Assembly: GCA_964619555.1 (NCBI GenBank)
Contig: CAZUDV010000018.1
Coordinates: 6,482-70,481, forward strand
Length of the DNA stretch: 64,000 bases
Direction of reading: 5' to 3'
Origin: JAGOPY01 sp964619555
GTDB lineage: Bacteria > Bacteroidota > Bacteroidia > Bacteroidales > JAGOPY01
The notes below the pieces were generated by a model. The model was given only the letters and a program-made list of their open reading frames with translations. It was not told the DNA's origin and did not search any database. This document shows, in pieces, positions 9,467 through 17,756 of this stretch. The number at the start of each line of letters is the position of its first letter. Position 1 is the first letter of the stretch. Made by a program: the position numbers and the translations under genes.

Positions 9467-10878
9467 AAAAACTGAGTTGGTGTATCCATATTAATCGATG
9501 GGTTAACCCGTCGATTAAAGGCGTGTCCATATTTCTGATGGCCATGCTGACTTCCCTTTTATCCGTCCAGTCGGTGTTTTCAGGCAATGCCGATACCGCC
9601 GGTAAGGTCATGGTTTATAAATTCGACATTAAAAAAGAAATAGCTCCGCCGGTATGGCGCAGCACCAAGCTGGCCGTGGAAGAGGCGGTCGCAGTGAATG
9701 CCGACCTTATCCTGATCGAAATGAGCACCTATGGCGGTATGCTTGAATCGGCCGATTCCATCCGCACCAAACTTCTCGAATGTGATATCCCGGTATACGT
9801 CTTCATTAATCACAATGCCGCGTCAGCCGGAGCCCTGATCGCCATTGCCTGCGACAGTATTTACATGTCGGCCGGTTCCACCATTGGAGCGGCCACGGTA
9901 GTTGACCAGGCAGGACAGGTAGTACCGGATAAATACCAGTCGTATATGCGGGCGATGATGCGCAGCACAGCGGAAGCAACGGGCAGAGACCCAAATATCG
10001 CCCAGGCGATGGTAGATCCGAGAATCCGGATTGAGGGGGTGATCGATTCGGGACAGGTGCTGACATTCACCGCGACCGAAGCCCTTAAATTCGACTTTTG
10101 CGATGGCATTGCCGAAGATGTGCGGGGTGTTATGAGAACTGCAGGCATAGATGAATACGAGATCATCGAGCAGGATCTGACAGCCCTGGATAAAATCATC
10201 GGCTTCCTGATCAATCCCATTGTCAGTGGCATCCTGATCATGATCATCGTCGGCGGGATCTATTTTGAACTTCAGACGCCAGGGGTCGGATTTCCGCTGA
10301 TTGCAGCCATTACCGCTGCATTGCTTTATTTTGCACCGCTTTACCTGGAAGGTCTTGCTGAACACTGGGAAATACTCATCTTCGTGATCGGTGTCGTGTT
10401 GCTGATCGTTGAAATCTTCGCTATTCCGGGATTTGGAGTCACCGGTATAACGGGCGTGGGGCTGATCGTAGCCAGCCTGACCCTGGCCCTGGTGAACAAC
10501 ATCGGGTTCAATTTCAGACCGGTTGACCTGGGCCAGTTTGTCACTTCCTTTTTCCTGGTGATCATATCCATCTTTGTGGCCATTGTGCTCTCCTATTACC
10601 TGACCCGCTCCCTCTTCGGACAGAACCGTATTTTCGGTTCACTCGCACTGGAAACCGTGGAGAGCAAAGCCGATGGATATTCGGCATCAGACAAGGATTA
10701 CGAGGCAATGATCGGAGAAACGGGCGTAGCGTACAGCATCCTTCGGCCGGGAGGAAAAATCATGATAAAAAACATGGTTTATGATGCCATCGCTGAATCA
10801 GGATATATCGAAAAGGGTGAATCTGTCAGGGTGGTCAGTTACCAGTCGGCACAACTGATCGTAAGAAAGTTGGAATGA
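9463..10878 (+). CDS. NfeD/ClpP-class membrane-bound serine protease
   Basis: The 471-residue product has a signal peptide, a periplasmic ClpP-like serine protease domain (about 45-235), four to five membrane segments (about 245-385) and a C-terminal OB-fold NfeD domain (about 400-470). The catalytic Ser lies in NHNAASAGALIAIACDSIYM, and a candidate Lys lies in PDKYQSYMRAMM, consistent with a Ser-Lys dyad as in STOPP/PH1510-type proteases. Family members often work with SPFH/stomatin-like proteins, but none is adjacent here. The gene overlaps the IMPase stop by four bases, so the two are translationally coupled. Confidence 0.92.
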   Translation: MKKLSWCIHINRWVNPSIKGVSIFLMAMLTSLLSVQSVFSGNADTAGKVMVYKFDIKKEIAPPVWRSTKLAVEEAVAVNADLILIEMSTYGGMLESADSIRTKLLECDIPVYVFINHNAASAGALIAIACDSIYMSAGSTIGAATVVDQAGQVVPDKYQSYMRAMMRSTAEATGRDPNIAQAMVDPRIRIEGVIDSGQVLTFTATEALKFDFCDGIAEDVRGVMRTAGIDEYEIIEQDLTALDKIIGFLINPIVSGILIMIIVGGIYFELQTPGVGFPLIAAITAALLYFAPLYLEGLAEHWEILIFVIGVVLLIVEIFAIPGFGVTGITGVGLIVASLTLALVNNIGFNFRPVDLGQFVTSFFLVIISIFVAIVLSYYLTRSLFGQNRIFGSLALETVESKADGYSASDKDYEAMIGETGVAYSILRPGGKIMIKNMVYDAIAESGYIEKGESVRVVSYQSAQLIVRKLE

Positions 10879-10901
10879 CCTTCTGATACCTGTCGTCACT
10901 T

Positions 10902-11654
10902 TCAATATACGGTCAACCAATCAACCACCCTGTCTTCTGCCAGTTTCGGCAACACTTCTCTTTCAGGTGGTTCAAAACAAAAGTGCAATCCTTCCTCCGA
11001 TTCCAGTAAAATCAAACGTTGATAATGCGATGACTTCTTTGCAAATTCCAGCATATTGCCTTCGGCTGACTTCCATAGACAGATTGAAGCGGAAACCGGA
11101 TCATCACCCGCTATGAAACCATGTTCAGCCGTGAGCCGTTCCGCAAGTTTTCCTGCATACAGCGTATCTTCCAGTGAAAACTGGCCTTTCCATCCTGAGC
11201 AAACGATCATGGTATCTTTGTTTTCGGTGATGAGGTATTTCAGAAGGGCGGAAAAGTTGACGAATGATCCGATGATCACATCCCCGTATTCCGCGGATTG
11301 GCAGATTGCGCGCGTGCCGTTGGTCGTGGAAAAAATGATGGTCTTTCCGGTAACAGCCTCCTTTGTAAATTCGAGCGGAGAATTTCCCAGATCTGCATAA
11401 GGCAGTTTGATGCCATCACTCTCCCCTGCCAACAAAACACGGGCCTTTGGCAATTGACAACCGGCAACCGTCCGTTCAAGCTTCTCCTTACCACCGGTCA
11501 CCGGGATGATCGCTACGGCCCCGTTCGCCAGCGCCGTACATATGCTCGTGGTGGCCCGGAGGATATCCACGACCACCACGATCTCATTTTCCTTTCCGGG
11601 AATATTTTGAAGCAGGTCCGGGGTTAGGCAAACCCTGACAGACGGACGGTCCAT
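10902..11654 (-). CDS. comB: 2-phosphosulfolactate phosphatase
   Basis: ComB hydrolyses 2-phosphosulfolactate to sulfolactate, a step first known from coenzyme M synthesis in methanogens. The family also occurs widely in bacteria. The 250-residue product shows the family motifs EIVVVVDILRATTSICTALA near the N-terminus, GKTIIFSTTNGTRAI, and VCSGWKGQFSLEDTLYAG. The Asp and Arg of VDILRATT are typical. It lies seven bases downstream of gcvT on the same strand. The physiological substrate in this organism is not given by the context. Confidence 0.92.
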   Translation of the reverse strand: MDRPSVRVCLTPDLLQNIPGKENEIVVVVDILRATTSICTALANGAVAIIPVTGGKEKLERTVAGCQLPKARVLLAGESDGIKLPYADLGNSPLEFTKEAVTGKTIIFSTTNGTRAICQSAEYGDVIIGSFVNFSALLKYLITENKDTMIVCSGWKGQFSLEDTLYAGKLAERLTAEHGFIAGDDPVSASICLWKSAEGNMLEFAKKSSHYQRLILLESEEGLHFCFEPPEREVLPKLAEDRVVDWLTVY

Positions 11655-11661
11655 AAAAGGA

Positions 11662-12753
11662 TCAGGTGTTTTTAAAGAAAGGGATCTTGACGATCTTCGC
11701 CTTCAGGAGCTTATCGCGCACCCGGATAAAGATTTCGCTGTCGATGGCTGCATAGGCTGTTTCAACATATCCCATACCGATTGCGATCTTTAAAGAAGGC
11801 GACATGGTTCCGGACGTTACTTCTCCTACCACTTTTCCGTTTACGTCGCAGATCTCGTAGTGCTGCCGCGGGATGCCTTTATCTACCATTTCAAATCCCC
11901 GTAGCATCTTACCAACCCCCTCGGCCTTCTGTTTTTCGATGTGGGGCCGGTTGATAAAATCGTTACCCGGAACGAACTTGGTGATCCAACCCAGGCCGGC
12001 CTCGATCGGGGAAGTAGTGTCATTGATGTCGTTGCCATAGAGGCAGAATCCCATTTCCAGCCGCAAAGTGTCCCTGGCAGCCAGGCCGATGGGTTTGATT
12101 CCGTATTCAGCGCCTGCTTCCATCACAGCCTGCATTATTTCAGGCCCTTTTTCATTAGGGAAATAGATCTCGAACCCGCCTGCCCCGGTGTATCCTGTGC
12201 AGGAAAGAATGACGTCCTTTACCCCTGCGACGGTGGTCTTTTTGAAAGTATAATATGGAATAGTGCCGAGATCGGTGTCAGTAAGCTTCTGAATGGTTTT
12301 CTGAGCCAGCGGCCCCTGGATGGCCAGTTGTGAAGTTTCGCCTGAAGCATTGTAAATATCAGCCCCATGAATATTATGGCTGGTCACCCAGGCCCAGTCC
12401 TTGTCGATGTTGGCAGCATTGACTACTAATAGATAGGTTTCTGCATTTACCCGGTAGACAAGCAGATCATCCACAATCCCGCCCAGTTCGTTGGGAAAGC
12501 AGGTATACTGGACCTTGCCGTTTTCCAGTCTGGCCACATCATTGGAAGTCAGGCGCTGCACAAGTTCAAAGGCTTTCGGCCCCCGGATCCAGAATTCGCC
12601 CATGTGGGAAACGTCAAAGACTCCGACGCCCTTGCGCACCGTTTCGTGTTCGGCATTGACACCCTCAAATTGCACCGGCATGATATACCCGGCAAACTCA
12701 ACCATCTTCCCTCCATTCGCTACGTGGAAGTCGTAAAAAGCAGTTTTTTTCAT
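11662..12753 (-). CDS. gcvT: Aminomethyltransferase (glycine cleavage system T protein)
   Basis: GcvT transfers the methylene group from the aminomethyl-lipoyl H protein to tetrahydrofolate. The product has the GCV_T folate-binding domain (EFAGYIMPVQFEG, VGVFDVSHMGEFWIRG, LAIQGPLAQKTIQKL, SCTGYTGAGGFEIYF) and the C-terminal barrel domain (RQHYEICDVNGKVVGEVTSGTMSPSL). The ATG at 12753 (MKKTAFYDFH) is chosen; an upstream TTG at 12765 is possible but less likely. Other glycine cleavage genes are not in the window. No glycine riboswitch is visible upstream. Confidence 0.95.
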   Translation of the reverse strand: MKKTAFYDFHVANGGKMVEFAGYIMPVQFEGVNAEHETVRKGVGVFDVSHMGEFWIRGPKAFELVQRLTSNDVARLENGKVQYTCFPNELGGIVDDLLVYRVNAETYLLVVNAANIDKDWAWVTSHNIHGADIYNASGETSQLAIQGPLAQKTIQKLTDTDLGTIPYYTFKKTTVAGVKDVILSCTGYTGAGGFEIYFPNEKGPEIMQAVMEAGAEYGIKPIGLAARDTLRLEMGFCLYGNDINDTTSPIEAGLGWITKFVPGNDFINRPHIEKQKAEGVGKMLRGFEMVDKGIPRQHYEICDVNGKVVGEVTSGTMSPSLKIAIGMGYVETAYAAIDSEIFIRVRDKLLKAKIVKIPFFKNT

Positions 12754-12868
12754 TTTAATTGACAATCTTAATTATTTTGGATAAATGAAGTTGAAAATTT
12801 AACCTTGATCATTAATTTTTCCCCGTTCACCATTGTCCCCCTAACAACCCACCAACCATTAAAAATTA

Positions 12869-12931
12869 AACACTAAACATTAAACACTAAACATTAAACA
12901 TTAAACACTAAACACTAAACATTAAACACTA
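12869..12931. repeat. Heptamer tandem array AACAYTA x9
   Basis: Nine uninterrupted 7-bp units alternate AACACTA and AACATTA. The last unit overlaps the nusB stop codon (12929-12931). It is the cleanest of several period-7 arrays in the window and lies between nusB (3' end) and gcvT (5' side). Confidence 0.93.
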
Positions 12932-13897
12932 TTCCATCAACCCTCTTCCCATCTTATGGATCTTGCCATCGGCCTTAAGTTTGACCACGAGCTTATCGAG
13001 AATGCCATTGATAAACAATTTGCTTTTAGCAGAGCTGTATGATTTCGATATCTCGATATACTCGTTGATGGTAACCTTTATCGGAATGGACGGGAAGATC
13101 ATCAGTTCCGTCAATGCCATTTTCATAATGATGATATCCATCAGGGCAATGCGGTCCAGTTCCCAGTTAGCGGCCTGTTCCTCGATCATTTTTTCGTTTT
13201 CCTGGCTTCGCAGGATACTGTACCGGAAAAGTTTCAGCATGAACTGCCTGTCCTCGTCGGGTTCATCCTCGTCGCCTTCCGATTTGTACAGCCCCGGCAA
13301 AGGATAGTCGTTTCCCCAGTGTTCCCGGAAGAGTTTGATGGTCTTGATCAGCATAATGATCGATGTATCGAAATCCTCATCTGACCAGAAGATGCTCTTG
13401 TCTTCATAAAAACCACGCAGGTTCTCGAATTCCGGGAGGAGTTCCATCACGAGATAAGCGATGATTTCCTTATCGTCCTGGTAAGAGGCAGAAGGCTTTT
13501 TCATGTAGTCCACGTATTCCCCGCTTTGCCTGATCTCATTGTAAAACTTAAGGAAAAGATTGCTCTCGTCGGCCCAGTTGATCTTTAATTTTTCCTTCCA
13601 CCGGATGTAATCCTTGTTTTCGCTGATCTGCCTGATAAAGGCATTACTTACGAAACGCATGTTCGGATTTTTTTCCTCTTCAGTCGGGTAGAATTTTTTC
13701 CGGGCCTCTTCAATCCGGTTAAAGGCAAAATCTATGAGTTTTACCAGGAAAGAAAGCTGGTATATATAGAGTTCATAGAGTTTTTCAGTGCTCTTGATCA
13801 GTTGCTTCTCCCCGTCGGCGATGTCATGTCCATCCGACTGGAAAAATGCGTACAAAGCCTGTAAGACTTTGATCCTGAGATGCCTCCTGCTCAACAT
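12929..13897 (-). CDS. nusB: Transcription antitermination factor NusB (long form)
   Basis: NusB with S10 loads on boxA RNA and supports antitermination of rRNA operons. The N-terminus MLSRRHLRIKVLQALYAF and the C-terminal block ALTELMIFPSIPIKVTINEYIEISKSYSSAKSKLFINGILDKL are characteristic. At 322 residues it is about twice the length of E. coli NusB, which is usual for Bacteroidota, where a long helical insert separates the two halves. The stop codon is embedded in the AACAYTA heptamer array. Confidence 0.94.
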   Translation of the reverse strand: MLSRRHLRIKVLQALYAFFQSDGHDIADGEKQLIKSTEKLYELYIYQLSFLVKLIDFAFNRIEEARKKFYPTEEEKNPNMRFVSNAFIRQISENKDYIRWKEKLKINWADESNLFLKFYNEIRQSGEYVDYMKKPSASYQDDKEIIAYLVMELLPEFENLRGFYEDKSIFWSDEDFDTSIIMLIKTIKLFREHWGNDYPLPGLYKSEGDEDEPDEDRQFMLKLFRYSILRSQENEKMIEEQAANWELDRIALMDIIIMKMALTELMIFPSIPIKVTINEYIEISKSYSSAKSKLFINGILDKLVVKLKADGKIHKMGRGLME

Positions 13898-13952
13898 GTT
13901 TCTGAACGCAGATTTTAGTGTTTCGAAGCAAAGATAGGAATTTAAGTGATAC

Positions 13953-14018
13953 AGTGGTTATACGGTGGTTATACAACCTTATGACAACTGTATGACAACT
14001 GCATTACAACCGTATTAC
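13953..14018. repeat. Degenerate 11-bp iteron-like tandem array (6 units)
   Basis: Six contiguous 11-mers are readable: AGTGGTTATAC, GGTGGTTATAC, AACCTTATGAC, AACTGTATGAC, AACTGCATTAC, AACCGTATTAC. The period equals about one DNA helical turn. The array lies between divergent nusB and the PUR gene, and ends 10 bases before the -7 box at 14029. Confidence 0.7.
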
Positions 14019-14028
14019 TTTTTTTATA

Positions 14029-14036
14029 TAAATTTG
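14029..14036 (+). promoter_or_regulatory. -7 box upstream of PUR/DUF3276 gene
   Basis: TAAATTTG fits the Bacteroidota consensus TAnnTTTG, 37 bases before the start codon, directly downstream of the 11-bp repeat array. Confidence 0.5.
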
Positions 14037-14072
14037 TGCCCTTGTCGAAGGTTTCATTAATCGGTAAAGAAG

Positions 14073-14435
14073 ATGGAAGAGTTTGAAAACAAGGAGAACA
14101 GAAAAGAAGAAGTATTTTCAAGGGTAATCCGTGCAGGAAAAAGAACATACTTCTTTGATGTGAAAGCGACCCGTGCAGGTGAGAATTACCTGACGATCAC
14201 GGAAAGTAAACGGCGATTTGACAACGAACATGGCAAGTTTTTCTATGAAAAGCACAAAATTTTCCTCTACCGGGAAGATTTTGAAAAATTCATGACCGGC
14301 CTGAACCAGGTGATGCATTTCGTTGAAACCGGCGAAAAACCGGAAGGAATTGCGGAAGAAGGAATCCATGAAGATGAGGTCCGCAGTGACCTGGATTTCG
14401 AAGATCTGGGCCCCTCGGGCGACCTGGATCGCTAA
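14073..14435 (+). CDS. PUR-alpha-like nucleic-acid binding protein (DUF3276)
   Basis: A 120-residue protein whose core, VFSRVIRAGKRTYFFDVK followed by YLTITESKRRF and YEKHKIFLYREDFEKF, is the PUR repeat found in DUF3276 proteins of Bacteroidota and spirochaetes. PUR domains bind single-stranded DNA or RNA. The C-terminal 30 residues are acidic (EEGIHEDEVRSDLDFEDLG) and probably disordered. A clear -7 box and an 11-bp iteron-like array lie just upstream, raising the possibility of autoregulation. Confidence 0.9.
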   Translation: MEEFENKENRKEEVFSRVIRAGKRTYFFDVKATRAGENYLTITESKRRFDNEHGKFFYEKHKIFLYREDFEKFMTGLNQVMHFVETGEKPEGIAEEGIHEDEVRSDLDFEDLGPSGDLDR

Positions 14436-14548
14436 CCCGGCTATTTCTTTTTTAATCGATTCATCTCATGCTCTGCCTTTTAGTCTAAGGCGGTTGATCA
14501 GTTAATAAATTATCATAATTCTCACCGGAAAACTGCTGATATAAATAG

Positions 14549-14556
14549 TATTTTTG
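14549..14556 (+). promoter_or_regulatory. -7 box of the parAB operon
   Basis: TATTTTTG matches TAnnTTTG and lies 28 bases before the parA ATG at 14584. Confidence 0.5.
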
Positions 14557-14583
14557 CCCGGTGATCATACTAAAAAATCCAAC

Positions 14584-15399
14584 ATGGGCAAGGTAATCGC
14601 ATTGGCAAATCAAAAAGGAGGAGTTGGGAAAACTACTACGGCGATCAACCTTGGGGCCAGTTTTGCTATACTGGAACATAAAACCCTGCTGCTGGACGCC
14701 GATCCCCAGGCCAATGCCACATCGGGTGTGGGTTTTGACCCAAAGAATGTCAAAACCAGCATCTACGAATGTATCATTGATGACCTGGATCCGAATAATA
14801 TCATCCTGAACACCTCGACTCCTAACCTTGACCTGCTTCCCGCCCATATTGACCTGGTCGGGGCGGAGATAGAAATGATCAACCTGCCCAACAGGGAACG
14901 TATGATGCGGAAAGTGATCCAGCGGATCAAGGACCAGTATGATTTTATCCTGATCGACTGCTCCCCTTCCCTTGGGCTCGTAACCGTCAATGCCCTCACC
15001 GCAGCCGATTCGGTCATCATACCGGTCCAATGTGAATACTTTGCCCTGGAAGGCCTGGGCAAATTGCTCAATACCATCAAGATCGTCCAAACCCGGCTCA
15101 ACCCCGAACTGGATATTGAGGGCATTCTCCTGACCATGTTCGATATACGGCTCCGGCTCTCGAAACAAGTAGTGGAAGAGGTCAAGACCCATTTTCAGCA
15201 GATGGTATTCGACACGATCATCCATCGAAATACCAGGCTGAGCGAAGCACCCAGTTTCGGGGAAACAGTGATCATGCATGACGCAACCAGCGTAGGGGCC
15301 ATCAATTACCTTAACCTGGCCAGGGAAATCCTGCAGAAAAACGGTATGACAAACCTGAGCGAAGCCGATAAAACAATCGAAAGCATCAATGACATCTAA
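14584..15399 (+). CDS. parA: Chromosome partitioning ATPase ParA/Soj
   Basis: ParA-family Walker ATPase that drives origin segregation with ParB. The deviant Walker A, KGGVGKTT, is at about residues 10-17, the Walker A' segment is LLLDADPQANAT, and Walker B lies in DFILIDCSPSLGLVT. The start is set at ATG 14584 (MGKVIALANQKGG). A TTG-initiated extension to 14554 would run into the -7 box and is rejected. It overlaps parB by 11 bases. Lack of an N-terminal HTH makes it the small Soj type. Linkage to DUF5683, dapB and lepB is the standard Bacteroidota chromosomal arrangement. Confidence 0.96.
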   Translation: MGKVIALANQKGGVGKTTTAINLGASFAILEHKTLLLDADPQANATSGVGFDPKNVKTSIYECIIDDLDPNNIILNTSTPNLDLLPAHIDLVGAEIEMINLPNRERMMRKVIQRIKDQYDFILIDCSPSLGLVTVNALTAADSVIIPVQCEYFALEGLGKLLNTIKIVQTRLNPELDIEGILLTMFDIRLRLSKQVVEEVKTHFQQMVFDTIIHRNTRLSEAPSFGETVIMHDATSVGAINYLNLAREILQKNGMTNLSEADKTIESINDI

Positions 15400-16276
15400 G
15401 AAAAAAGCGCTGGGCCGGGGCCTGGATGCCATCCTCCAAAGCCCGGACACCGACATTACATCCAAGGATATTTCCGGGAATTATGTTGCCGGAGCCATCG
15501 CTAATATTGCATTGGCCAGGATTGATGCCAATCCTTTCCAGCCCAGGACCGATTTCGAAGAGGAAAGTCTCCAGGAGCTGGCCCGCTCCATTAAAGAACA
15601 GGGTATCATCCAGCCACTAACGGTCAGGAAACTGGGTTATGACCATTATCAGCTCATCTCCGGCGAACGCAGGATGAAAGCTGCCGCTATGGCGGGGCTG
15701 AAAGAAGTTCCGTGCTATATCCGGGTGGCAAATGATGAGCAAATGCTGGAACTGGCGCTGATTGAAAACATTCACCGGAAAGACCTCAATGCACTTGAAA
15801 TCGCCATCAGCTACCAGCGTTTGATCGATGAACTCAATCTGAAACAGGAAGAGGTCAGCCAAAAGGTCGGCAAGGACAGGGCTACCGTGGCGAATTATAT
15901 CCGGCTGCTAAAACTGCCGCCGGAGGTACAGTATGCCCTTCGGTTCGACCAGATATCCATGGGACATGCCCGTGCCCTGATCTCCATCTCCGATACGGAA
16001 AAACAACTCAAAGCCCTGCTAAAAATTGTCGAAAAAGGTCTATCTGTAAGGGAAGCGGAGAAACTGGCCCGGGAAATCCTGGAGCCCCCTGTGCATAAAT
16101 CCAGGGAAGAATTCAACCTGCCGGAAAATCTCGAGCCCCCCTTTGCCAGCCTGAAAGATAAGCTCGGTGCGGATATTTCAATCAAACGCAATACTATAGG
16201 CAAAGGGACTATCGTTATTAAGTTTGCCTCCGACAAAGAGTTGGATCGGTTACTCAATATTCTGAATAAAGATTAG
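15389..16276 (+). CDS. parB: Chromosome partitioning protein ParB
   Basis: ParB/Spo0J CTPase and parS-binding protein. It opens with the typical KKKALGRGLDAIL. The ParB/Srx domain follows, with NPFQPRTDFEEESLQELA, ISGERRMKAA (the CTP-binding GERR box) and LALIENIHRKDLNALEIA. A helix-turn-helix region comes next (SQKVGKDRATVANYIRLLKL), then a C-terminal dimerisation segment. Length (295) is normal. I see no canonical parS palindrome in the window. Confidence 0.96.
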   Translation: MTSKKKALGRGLDAILQSPDTDITSKDISGNYVAGAIANIALARIDANPFQPRTDFEEESLQELARSIKEQGIIQPLTVRKLGYDHYQLISGERRMKAAAMAGLKEVPCYIRVANDEQMLELALIENIHRKDLNALEIAISYQRLIDELNLKQEEVSQKVGKDRATVANYIRLLKLPPEVQYALRFDQISMGHARALISISDTEKQLKALLKIVEKGLSVREAEKLAREILEPPVHKSREEFNLPENLEPPFASLKDKLGADISIKRNTIGKGTIVIKFASDKELDRLLNILNKD

Positions 16277-16287
16277 TTCTGTACCCT

Positions 16288-16950
16288 GTGAGGGATTTTT
16301 TACAGCGGTCAAAGGTCCGTGGCCCGCAGACGGCAATGAACCACCTAAGATCAGCGATCGGCAGCAGACGATCGGATGCACCGGTGATTTCCTTTGCCGC
16401 CTGTTTGCTAGCAATGATCCTGATGGGCCCTGCCATTCCGGTCAAGGGTTTTTCGCAGGACAAGAATAATACGAAGTCGGAAGAACCCAAACCACATTCC
16501 ATCAGCAAAGCGGCCGTATATTCGGCCGTCCTGCCCGGCCTGGGGCAGGCCTATAACCGAAAATACTGGAAAATACCCATCATTTATGCCGGATTCGGAG
16601 TTATTGGATATTTCGTCATCTCCAATAACAAAGAATACAGGCAATACAATGAAGCATACATTTACCAGGCAAACGGGGAAACGTATCCAATCGATAATCC
16701 TTATGTGGGAAGGTACACGCTTACCCAGCTCGAAGATGCGATGGATTACTACAGGCGAAACCGGGATCTTTCCTATATCATTGGGGGGGTCTGGTATGTG
16801 GCCAATATCCTGGAAGCATACGTGGATGCCCATTTCTTCGAATACGACATAAGCGAAGACCTGACCATGAAGATCAGTCCTGCCGTCTCGCCCTTGCCGA
16901 TGGCCAGGCAGCAGTCGGCTCCGGGTATTAAAATCTCACTGAAATTCTGA
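16288..16950 (+). CDS. DUF5683 domain protein
   Basis: A 220-residue protein with an N-terminal hydrophobic segment (about 30-50) and the DUF5683 core SKAAVYSAVLPGLGQAYNRKYWKIPIIYAGFGVIGYF, followed by YNEAY and a second conserved stretch DYYRRNRDLSYIIGG. It is nearly always found between parB and dapB in Bacteroidota; the function is unknown, and it is probably an envelope protein. GTG at 16288 gives the longest form; ATG at 16336 is an equally plausible start. It sits 11 bases after parB and 3 before dapB. Confidence 0.88.
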   Translation: MRDFLQRSKVRGPQTAMNHLRSAIGSRRSDAPVISFAACLLAMILMGPAIPVKGFSQDKNNTKSEEPKPHSISKAAVYSAVLPGLGQAYNRKYWKIPIIYAGFGVIGYFVISNNKEYRQYNEAYIYQANGETYPIDNPYVGRYTLTQLEDAMDYYRRNRDLSYIIGGVWYVANILEAYVDAHFFEYDISEDLTMKISPAVSPLPMARQQSAPGIKISLKF

Positions 16951-16953
16951 AAT

Positions 16954-17676
16954 ATGAGGATCGTACTGTCCGGATACGGAAAAATGGGCAAGGTGGTGGA
17001 AAAAACAGCCATCCTGAGAGGTCACGAGATCGCCTTTGTGGTCGACCAGCCGGAGCATTGGGAAATCCTGGATCCAGCCATTTGCAAAGGTTGCACCCTC
17101 ATCGACTTCAGCCTCCCGGCCGTTGCTGTGTCAAATATAAGGAAAGGCTTCGACCTGGGAATGCCCGTCGTTATTGGCACAACGGGATGGAATGACCAAC
17201 TGGAGACCGTCAGAGAATGGGTCAGGGAAGAGGGAAAAACCCTGTTCTACGCCGCTAATTTCAGCATTGGCGTGAACCTGGTATTCGAAATAACAAAGGC
17301 CGTGGCAGGTATGATGGACAGGTTCCCGGATTACAACATCTCCATAGAAGAGACCCATCATGTCCATAAAGTTGATGCTCCCAGCGGAACGGCCATAAAA
17401 TTGGCGGAGATCATTTTAAAAGAATTAAGGCGGAAACATGGATGGGTCAATTACGAGACCGCCTCGGCGGATGAACTCGGGGTCATTTCGTTCAGGGAGG
17501 ATGAGGTGGTCGGGATCCATAGGATTATCTGCGAATCCCTATCGGACAAGATCATACTGACCCATGAGGCCAAAGACAGGACCGGCCTGGCTACCGGTGC
17601 CGTTATGGCCGCAGAATGGATCCAGGGCAAAACCGGGTTCTTTGAAATGAATGACCTGCTTGTTGCAGGCACTTAG
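16954..17676 (+). CDS. dapB: 4-hydroxy-tetrahydrodipicolinate reductase
   Basis: DapB makes tetrahydrodipicolinate in the lysine/meso-diaminopimelate pathway. It begins with the nucleotide-binding GYGKMGKVVE loop. It also contains VVIGTTGW, NFSIGVNLVFEI, and the catalytic/substrate block EETHHVHKVDAPSGTAI (catalytic His and Lys). Length of 240 residues is normal. It is part of the parAB-DUF5683-dapB-lepB gene string. Confidence 0.95.
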   Translation: MRIVLSGYGKMGKVVEKTAILRGHEIAFVVDQPEHWEILDPAICKGCTLIDFSLPAVAVSNIRKGFDLGMPVVIGTTGWNDQLETVREWVREEGKTLFYAANFSIGVNLVFEITKAVAGMMDRFPDYNISIEETHHVHKVDAPSGTAIKLAEIILKELRRKHGWVNYETASADELGVISFREDEVVGIHRIICESLSDKIILTHEAKDRTGLATGAVMAAEWIQGKTGFFEMNDLLVAGT

Positions 17677-17730
17677 GGCAGTTAACAAAAATTAACAGAG
17701 CTGTTTAACTATCTATTGCTGTAAATTCGT

Positions 17731-17738
17731 TACTTTCG
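17731..17738 (+). promoter_or_regulatory. -7-like box upstream of lepB
   Basis: TACTTTCG differs from TAnnTTTG at one base and lies 19 bases before the lepB ATG, suggesting a local promoter with a short leader. Confidence 0.35.
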
Positions 17739-17756
17739 CAGGAAATTTTATCCCAC

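Noticed and set aside
12754..12928. Glycine riboswitch upstream of gcvT
   Set aside because: The stretch is AT-rich and taken up by the heptamer array; no tandem aptamer signature is seen.
13898..16290. parS site near parAB
   Set aside because: No TGTTTCACGTGAAACA-like palindrome was found. The 11-bp array nearby is not parS-like.
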